From contig CAZDQC010000128.1 of NCBI GenBank assembly GCA_964507245.1, positions 1-9,391 on the forward strand: 9,391 nt of DNA. The letters are read 5' to 3'. Positions 5,765 through 9,391 of this stretch are shown piece after piece (positions within the stretch are counted from its first letter, which is position 1; every line of letters starts with the position of its first letter). The translations under genes were made by a program, and so were the position numbers. The notes beneath the pieces are model-generated. The model was not told the origin of the DNA. It made no database searches and saw nothing but the letters and a program-made list of their open reading frames with translations. The stretch comes from GCA-2731375 sp964507245. GTDB taxonomy: Bacteria; Pseudomonadota; Alphaproteobacteria; GCA-2731375.

Positions 5765-8011
5765 ATGAACAATCCCATCTCCAAAACAACTGTGTCACTT
5801 TCTGAAATGGCAACAGGCGAAGTAGAAACTGTTGAGCGGGTTCGCCTCGCCATTAGTGGCATGACCTGCGCCGGATGCGCGGCCGGGGTGAGTGGCGCAC
5901 TGAATGCGGTAGATGGAGTTCAAAATGCTGTCGTTAATTTGGCAAGTGAACAGGCAATTATCGATTTACGTTTGGGCGGTGATATAAAGGCTCTTCAGGT
6001 AGCGGTCACCGCGGCGGGTTACGAAGCCACGCCGTTGGAGGCAGGCACTGCCGTCGATAATGATAAATCAAATGCTCAGCGCCAAGGCTGGCTAGTCGCT
6101 GCATCTGCTCTGATGTCCTTGCCACTAGTGGGTCAAATGGTTACGGGCTGGATTGGTTATGGCTATAGTCTAGAGCCATCAATTCAGTTTGCCTTAGCCA
6201 CGCCGGTGCAATTTCTTTTTGGTTGGCGGTTCTATATGTCCGGATACAGGGCGTTACGCGCCCTATCTGGCAATATGGATCAACTGGTAGCACTCGGCAC
6301 CACGGCGGCCTATGGCTATAGCGCTTATTCATGGTGGGCCGGCTTTCAGGAGCACTTGTATTTGGAAGGTGCGGCGACAGTTATCACCTTGGTGTTGTTG
6401 GGAAAATTTCTGGAAAGGAAGGCCAAAGGTAAGGCGGCAGCGGCGATCCGGGCCCTGATGACACAGCAGCCGCACCAGGCCTATCTGTTGCAGAATGGCG
6501 AAGAGACCGAAGTACCCATAGCCGACGTAAAGGTCGGCGATCTTTTGCGAGTTCGTTCCGGAGAACGCATCGCCGTCGATGGTTTGGTAACGGAAGGGAG
6601 TGGCGGTGTTGACGAAAGCATGCTGACCGGTGAAGCGCGTCCGGTCAAAAAATTCGAAGGGGCACCTGTCACAGCTGGCGCTATCAATCTGGAAGGCGTG
6701 TTGTCCTATCGTGCTACGGCAGTGGGCGTTGATACAGTGCTATCGCGCATAATTCGCCTTGTTGACGGGGCCCAGGCCACCAAGGCGCCTGTGGAGCGGT
6801 TGGTGGATAAAGTGGCCTCAATCTTCGTGCCTCTGGTTATGTTTATCGCTGCAGCGACATACTTGACATGGTGGCTGGGCATCGGAGATCTGGACCGCGC
6901 TTTTGCGGCTGCAATTACTGTCCTGGTCATCGCCTGTCCTTGCGCTTTGGGTTTAGCTACGCCAACAGCCGTCATGGTGGGTACAGGGGTTGCTGCTCGC
7001 AATGGCATTCTGATCCGGGATACGGAGGCATTGGAACGGGCTCGTGTCATGGATTTTATTTTATTGGACAAGACCGGAACCTTGACCACGGGGCTCCCTC
7101 GTTTGCGGGTTATAGATGTCGTAAATGGTCAAGAAAAAGAGGCGCTGATAGCGCTCGCAGCATCTATCTTGGTGTACAGTAACCATCCCCTGGCACACGC
7201 CGTCACAGAATTCGCGGCAGACAGGAATATGCCCAAATTCGAAAGCAAGGATTTCATAAATTATCCGGGTAAGGGGGTTGAAGCCAAAGTTGGCGATAGG
7301 AAATTAGTCTTGGGCAACCGCGAATTTCTGGCTGAACACAACCTTGTCGCTGACATTCCGAATGAGGAAGATTGGGCTGGGTTATCATTGATCCATGTGG
7401 CAGAAGTGGCGCCAAAATTAAGTTATCTTGGGACGCTTGGGATGTCAGACAGTCTACGGCCTGGCGCTGCGAAGGCGGTGGCCCAGCTGAAAGCGCAAGG
7501 CATCAAGGCTGCCATATTGAGTGGCGACAATCAGGCAGCCACGCGTGCAGTGGCGAATGAAATCGGTATTTCTGAAATTATTGCTGGGGTGCAACCGGAA
7601 GGCAAGGCCCGCGAAGTGGTACGCTTGCGAAATGAGGGCCACGTGGTCGCAATGGTGGGAGACGGCATAAACGATGCACCGGCGTTAGCTGCCGCCGATA
7701 TCGCCATCTCCATGGGCGGGGGTGCCCACGTTGCTATGGAGGCCGCAGGCATCACACTGATGCGAGACGATCCTCAACTAATTGCTGATGCCATTGAGAT
7801 TTCTCGAGCAGTGGCCCGATGTATTCGGCAAAACCTGTTCTGGGCATTTGTCTACAATATTGTGGCGTTGCCGGTAGCTGCTCTGGGCTTATTGAATCCA
7901 GCAGTCGCTGGTGCGGCAATGGCGTTGAGCAGTGTTTCTGTAATTTTCAACGCCCTCTTATTGCGCCGGTGGAAACCCGAGCAAAGCCTAGATAGAAAGG
8001 ATTGTGGTTGA
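5765..8011 (+). CDS. copA: Cu+-exporting P1B-type ATPase CopA
   Basis: Inner-membrane pump that uses ATP to move Cu+ out of the cytoplasm. The 748 residues hold one N-terminal heavy-metal domain with GMTCAGC (C35 and C38), a membrane region starting at about 108, the actuator TGE loop (288-290), the ion-binding CPC in the sixth helix (391-393), the phosphorylation site DKTGT (D435), the nucleotide-binding HP pair in SNHPLA (H474-P475), SGDN (586-589) and the hinge GDGINDAP (632-639). The last helices carry YN (697-698) and MALSS (719-723), which with CPC define the Cu+ (P1B-1) subgroup rather than Zn/Cd pumps. Expression is likely copper-induced through the operator just upstream. The start is uncertain: ATG 5765 has no ribosome-binding site at normal distance, and the next Met is residue 15 (5807), also before the metal domain. 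The stop overlaps cueR. Confidence 0.96.
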   Translation: MNNPISKTTVSLSEMATGEVETVERVRLAISGMTCAGCAAGVSGALNAVDGVQNAVVNLASEQAIIDLRLGGDIKALQVAVTAAGYEATPLEAGTAVDNDKSNAQRQGWLVAASALMSLPLVGQMVTGWIGYGYSLEPSIQFALATPVQFLFGWRFYMSGYRALRALSGNMDQLVALGTTAAYGYSAYSWWAGFQEHLYLEGAATVITLVLLGKFLERKAKGKAAAAIRALMTQQPHQAYLLQNGEETEVPIADVKVGDLLRVRSGERIAVDGLVTEGSGGVDESMLTGEARPVKKFEGAPVTAGAINLEGVLSYRATAVGVDTVLSRIIRLVDGAQATKAPVERLVDKVASIFVPLVMFIAAATYLTWWLGIGDLDRAFAAAITVLVIACPCALGLATPTAVMVGTGVAARNGILIRDTEALERARVMDFILLDKTGTLTTGLPRLRVIDVVNGQEKEALIALAASILVYSNHPLAHAVTEFAADRNMPKFESKDFINYPGKGVEAKVGDRKLVLGNREFLAEHNLVADIPNEEDWAGLSLIHVAEVAPKLSYLGTLGMSDSLRPGAAKAVAQLKAQGIKAAILSGDNQAATRAVANEIGISEIIAGVQPEGKAREVVRLRNEGHVVAMVGDGINDAPALAAADIAISMGGGAHVAMEAAGITLMRDDPQLIADAIEISRAVARCIRQNLFWAFVYNIVALPVAALGLLNPAVAGAAMALSSVSVIFNALLLRRWKPEQSLDRKDCG

Positions 8012-8403
8012 TGAATATATCCGAAGCTTCGAGAGGATCCGGTGTATCTGCCAAGGCGATCAGGTATTATGAGAGCATTAATTTAATCGCTCCGGCGAGC
8101 CGGGCTGGCAATGGTTATCGTGACTTCAATGGTGACGATGTCCACATGCTGCGATTTATAGCCCGTGCCCGGGGACTTGGCTTCTCAGTATTGGAAGTGG
8201 CTGATCTGCTTGCATTGTATAAAGATAGAAGCCGCGCTAGTGCCCAGGTGCGAGGGCTGGCGGAAAAAGCCATCGCGCGGATGGATGAAAAAATTACAGA
8301 ATTGCAATCGATTTCCATGGTTCTGTCGGATTTGGTGGCCCGCTGCCAAGGTGACGATCGTCCCGATTGCCCCATATTGGACGACCTTTCCGGTGTCGAC
8401 TGA
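8011..8403 (+). CDS. cueR: Copper-responsive MerR-family activator CueR (HmrR)
   Basis: Cytoplasmic Cu+ sensor that activates copA-type promoters. 130 residues: an N-terminal winged helix-turn-helix (NISEASRGSGVSAKAIRYYE, then GYRDF), a long dimerisation helix from about 80, and a C-terminal metal loop CQGDDRPDC. C112 and C120 sit exactly where E. coli CueR binds Cu+, and S77, the residue typical of sensors for monovalent ions, is present, which argues against Zn or Hg sensing. The ATG at 8011 overlaps the copA stop (TGATG) and has GAAAGGA at 7995-8001, 9 bases upstream. An in-frame TTG at 8002 is a less likely start. Co-transcription with copA implies positive feedback from the 5728-5758 promoter. 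HmrR is the common rhizobial name for the same group. Confidence 0.95.
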   Translation: MNISEASRGSGVSAKAIRYYESINLIAPASRAGNGYRDFNGDDVHMLRFIARARGLGFSVLEVADLLALYKDRSRASAQVRGLAEKAIARMDEKITELQSISMVLSDLVARCQGDDRPDCPILDDLSGVD

Positions 8404-8557
8404 ATCTACAAATGCCTATCTACCTAAATCTTGAGTATTAAGGGTTAACATGAGCCGGAAAATTCGCGTTGACCTCAACAGTATTTAACTAGTCAGTCTG
8501 ACCGCGTTTCGTCTCGTTCAGCCCATGGAGAGGTAGTCCGGACCGACCGGCTAGAAA

Positions 8558-8580
8558 AAGCAGCTACCCTGCTTGGTAGC
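8558..8580 (+). repeat. Overlapping, mutually exclusive inverted repeats
   Basis: AAGCAG (8558-8563) can pair with CTGCTT (8569-8574), and GCTACC (8563-8568) can pair with GGTAGC (8575-8580). Each hairpin uses the other's arm as its loop and the arms abut with no linker, so both cannot form together. A further GGTAG at 8532-8536 could also pair with CTACC (8564-8568). No T run follows, so this is not a standard terminator. It could be a folded 3' end of the copA-cueR message or chance. Confidence 0.4.
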
Positions 8581-8667
8581 CTAGAGTTTGATACTAGGTC
8601 TAGTTAGCGCTTCTGTTTAGTCCACAAAGCTTCCGCCGGGCTGATTGTGGCACGGAGTGGGTCACCC

Positions 8668-8696
8668 TTGACGTACCGGGCCGTGGCAGTTAATTC
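8668..8696 (+). promoter_or_regulatory. Likely promoter of tRNA-Glu
   Basis: TTGACG (8668-8673), 17-base spacer, then TAATTC (8691-8696); with a 16-base spacer the -10 would read TTAATT. The -35 is good and the -10 poor, as is common in Alphaproteobacteria. Position fits a start a few bases before the mature tRNA at 8708. Confidence 0.4.
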
Positions 8697-8707
8697 TGCG
8701 CTTATGA

Positions 8708-8783
8708 GTCCCCATCGTCTAGTGGCCTAGGACGCTGGCCTCTCACGCCGGAAACAGGGGTTCGACTCCCCTTGGGGACGCCA
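8708..8783 (+). tRNA. tRNA-Glu (anticodon CTC)
   Basis: A complete 76-base cloverleaf reading GAG codons. The acceptor stem GTCCCCA (8708-8714) pairs with TGGGGAC (8773-8779), followed by discriminator G and an encoded CCA (8781-8783). D-stem GTC/GAC (8717-8719, 8731-8733). Anticodon stem CTGGC/GCCGG (8735-8739, 8747-8751) with one T-G pair around loop CTCTCAC, giving anticodon CTC at 8742-8744. T-stem AGGGG/CCCCT around TTCGACT (8756-8772). A short TTTT follows at 8785-8788. A recombinase gene lies immediately downstream. Confidence 0.96.
8756..8783 (+). other. Candidate attachment site in the tRNA 3' end
   Basis: Tyrosine recombinases often integrate elements into the T-arm and 3' end of a tRNA gene and rebuild the tRNA from the element's copy. 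Here a recombinase fragment starts 54 bp past this tRNA and points at it, so the T-arm-to-CCA block is the natural candidate crossover. No second copy is present in this window, so the site is inferred from position only. Confidence 0.35.
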
Positions 8784-8804
8784 CTTTTCTGCCAAAAATA
8801 TTTT

Positions 8805-8836
8805 AAAATGGCGTAATGGCGTAAAAATGGCGTAAT
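8805..8836. repeat. Three direct copies of ATGGCGTAA between tRNA-Glu and the recombinase gene
   Basis: ATGGCGTAA occurs at 8808-8816, 8816-8824 (sharing one base) and 8827-8835. The first and third lie in identical 13-base blocks AAAATGGCGTAAT (8805-8817 and 8824-8836), 19 bp apart. The surrounding sequence is much richer in A and T than the nearby genes. Their position beside a presumed attachment site fits arm-type recombinase or excisionase binding sites, but this is an inference. Confidence 0.6.
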
Positions 8837-8837
8837 T

Positions 8838-9278
8838 TTATTCGCGGTTTGTTTCTAGCTTATTTAACGCCCTAATTGCCGCTTCCCGTCCTGGCTTCAC
8901 ATAAGTGTGCAAAACGGGTGAATTTATTTTATGGCCGCTGAATGTGACGATCTCGGCCATGGTCGCTCCTTTGTTGCCCAAATTGGTCAGGGCAGTGGTG
9001 CGGAGGTCGTGGAAAGTCAGTTGGCGTTCTATACCCGCCCATTTGCAGACCTTGCGGAAGGCTTTCCCGAAAATGTCTTTGCCGGTGTACGGCTGGGCCG
9101 TCTGTTCTTTGACGATGATATGGATGCTGGTTCGCTCGGTGGCGTCGAGCATCTGCCGCGTTTCTTGGCTGAGCGGTATCCATAGTTCCTGCCCCCCACG
9201 TTTCTTCTTCTGCGTTACGGTTAGACCGCCATCCGGTAGTCGGAATGAACATCCGTTCCTGACTAGCTGGCCCGTCAT
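8838..9278 (-). CDS. Tyrosine recombinase/integrase, C-terminal catalytic part (truncated)
   Basis: C-terminal half of a phage-type integrase. Visible catalytic residues, numbered from the ATG at 9278: the beta-hairpin lysine in TVTQKKKRG (about 24-26), H90 and R93 in FHDLRTT, H116 in FSGHK, and the nucleophile Y126 in LHTYVKPG. Only 146 residues follow that ATG, against about 350-400 in complete enzymes, and the arm-binding, core-binding and first catalytic arginine regions are missing. The frame stays open upstream to the window edge (9389), but the added 37 residues are rich in Pro and Thr and do not look like integrase. A TGQ at residues 2-4 recalls the TGQR of the first arginine motif, but Leu follows instead of Arg. 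Probably a decayed or rearranged remnant; a gene start beyond the window cannot be excluded. The gene ends 54 bp from tRNA-Glu and runs toward it. Confidence 0.8.
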   Translation of the reverse strand: MTGQLVRNGCSFRLPDGGLTVTQKKKRGGQELWIPLSQETRQMLDATERTSIHIIVKEQTAQPYTGKDIFGKAFRKVCKWAGIERQLTFHDLRTTALTNLGNKGATMAEIVTFSGHKINSPVLHTYVKPGREAAIRALNKLETNRE

Positions 9279-9391
9279 TTTGGTTGCGGTAGGCGTCAGG
9301 TCAGGCTGCGCTGGCGTGATGGGGTAGTTAGTTTGTGGGAGAGGTTGTGACGCTATTTTGGTCGGGTAGGGATGATCTGCTGAGAAGATTG

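Larger units (their letters stand above)
8404..8707. other. Intergenic region between cueR and tRNA-Glu, no convincing gene
   Basis: About 300 bp with no open frame that looks like a protein. It holds several short perfect inverted repeats: GTTGA/TCAAC (8468-8479), GTCAG/CTGAC (8492-8502), GTCCGGAC (8536-8543), CCTAG/CTAGG (8580-8584 with 8594-8598), and a pair of overlapping hairpins at 8558-8580 listed separately. No clear strong terminator for copA-cueR is seen. The right end carries the likely tRNA promoter. Confidence 0.6.

Noticed and set aside
6706..7089. A 127-residue minus-strand open frame inside copA.
   Set aside because: The copA frame here encodes essential P-type ATPase motifs (CPC, DKTGT); the antisense protein is low-complexity Arg/Ala/Thr-rich and lacks any signal of translation.
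8002..8010. TTG at 8002 as the start of cueR, three residues longer.
   Set aside because: The ATG at 8011 has a well-spaced GAAAGGA and gives the canonical MNIxEA N-terminus and C112/C120 numbering.
8450..8488. A 12-codon ORF, MSRKIRVDLNSI, with AAGGG five bases before its ATG.
   Set aside because: Too short to separate from chance. There is no known homologue I recognise and no promoter tied to it. Ribosome profiling or conservation would be needed.
8791..8812. GCCA ... TGGC flanking an A/T tract looked like a hairpin after the tRNA.
   Set aside because: Only the outer four bases pair; the inner A/T tract is not self-complementary in register, so it is not a stable stem or terminator.
8929..9327. 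Overlapping open frames on both strands across the recombinase gene.
   Set aside because: Only the minus-strand frame ending at 8838 contains the ordered recombinase motifs (HDLR, GH, Y); the others are shadows.
1..9391. CRISPR array, toxin-antitoxin pair, retron or defence gene cluster.
   Set aside because: No regularly spaced repeats of CRISPR size, no reverse transcriptase and no defence-type protein in any frame; the only mobile-element signal is the recombinase at the right end.

Overview
The window reads as a piece of an alphaproteobacterial chromosome from a draft or metagenome assembly; a run of 100 Ns at 4821-4920 is a scaffold gap. The strongest taxonomic hint is the tight minus-strand run trpD-trpC-moaC-moeA, a gene order typical of Alphaproteobacteria. 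A long dimethylglycine/sarcosine dehydrogenase-like protein and a CueR/HmrR-type copper regulator next to copA fit the same group. I cannot assign a genus from sequence alone.

Layout. (1) 3-2150, plus strand: the 3' part of a FAD-dependent dimethylglycine/sarcosine dehydrogenase-like gene with a GcvT-like tetrahydrofolate domain, cut by the left edge. (2) 2234-5606, minus strand: a four-gene operon in transcription order trpD (interrupted by the gap), trpC, moaC, moeA, with 3-15 bp between genes. It joins two tryptophan-synthesis steps to two molybdenum-cofactor steps. It converges on the dehydrogenase gene, with a small hairpin-plus-T terminator between them. (3) 5607-5764: a short divergent control region with a weak trp-side promoter and a very clear MerR/CueR-type promoter (19-bp spacer) facing copA. 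(4) 5765-8403, plus strand: copA (Cu+-exporting P1B-type ATPase) and cueR (copper-sensing MerR-family activator), overlapping as TGATG. This is a self-contained copper export module: CueR senses Cu+, remakes the copA promoter, and the operon makes both the pump and more sensor. (5) 8404-8707: about 300 bp with no convincing gene but several small inverted repeats, including two overlapping, mutually exclusive hairpins. (6) 8708-8783: tRNA-Glu(CTC) with encoded CCA. (7) 8784-9391: an AT-rich stretch with three ATGGCGTAA repeats, then the C-terminal catalytic part of a tyrosine recombinase pointing back at the tRNA. This looks like the edge of an integrated element that used the tRNA 3' end as its attachment site.

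Most genes are well-known housekeeping or metal-homeostasis genes and I see no clearly new multi-gene system. The points most worth a second look are the copA promoter that seems to leave no room for a leader, the tRNA/integrase junction with its repeats, the recombinase that lacks a recognisable first catalytic arginine region, and the alternative hairpins after cueR.
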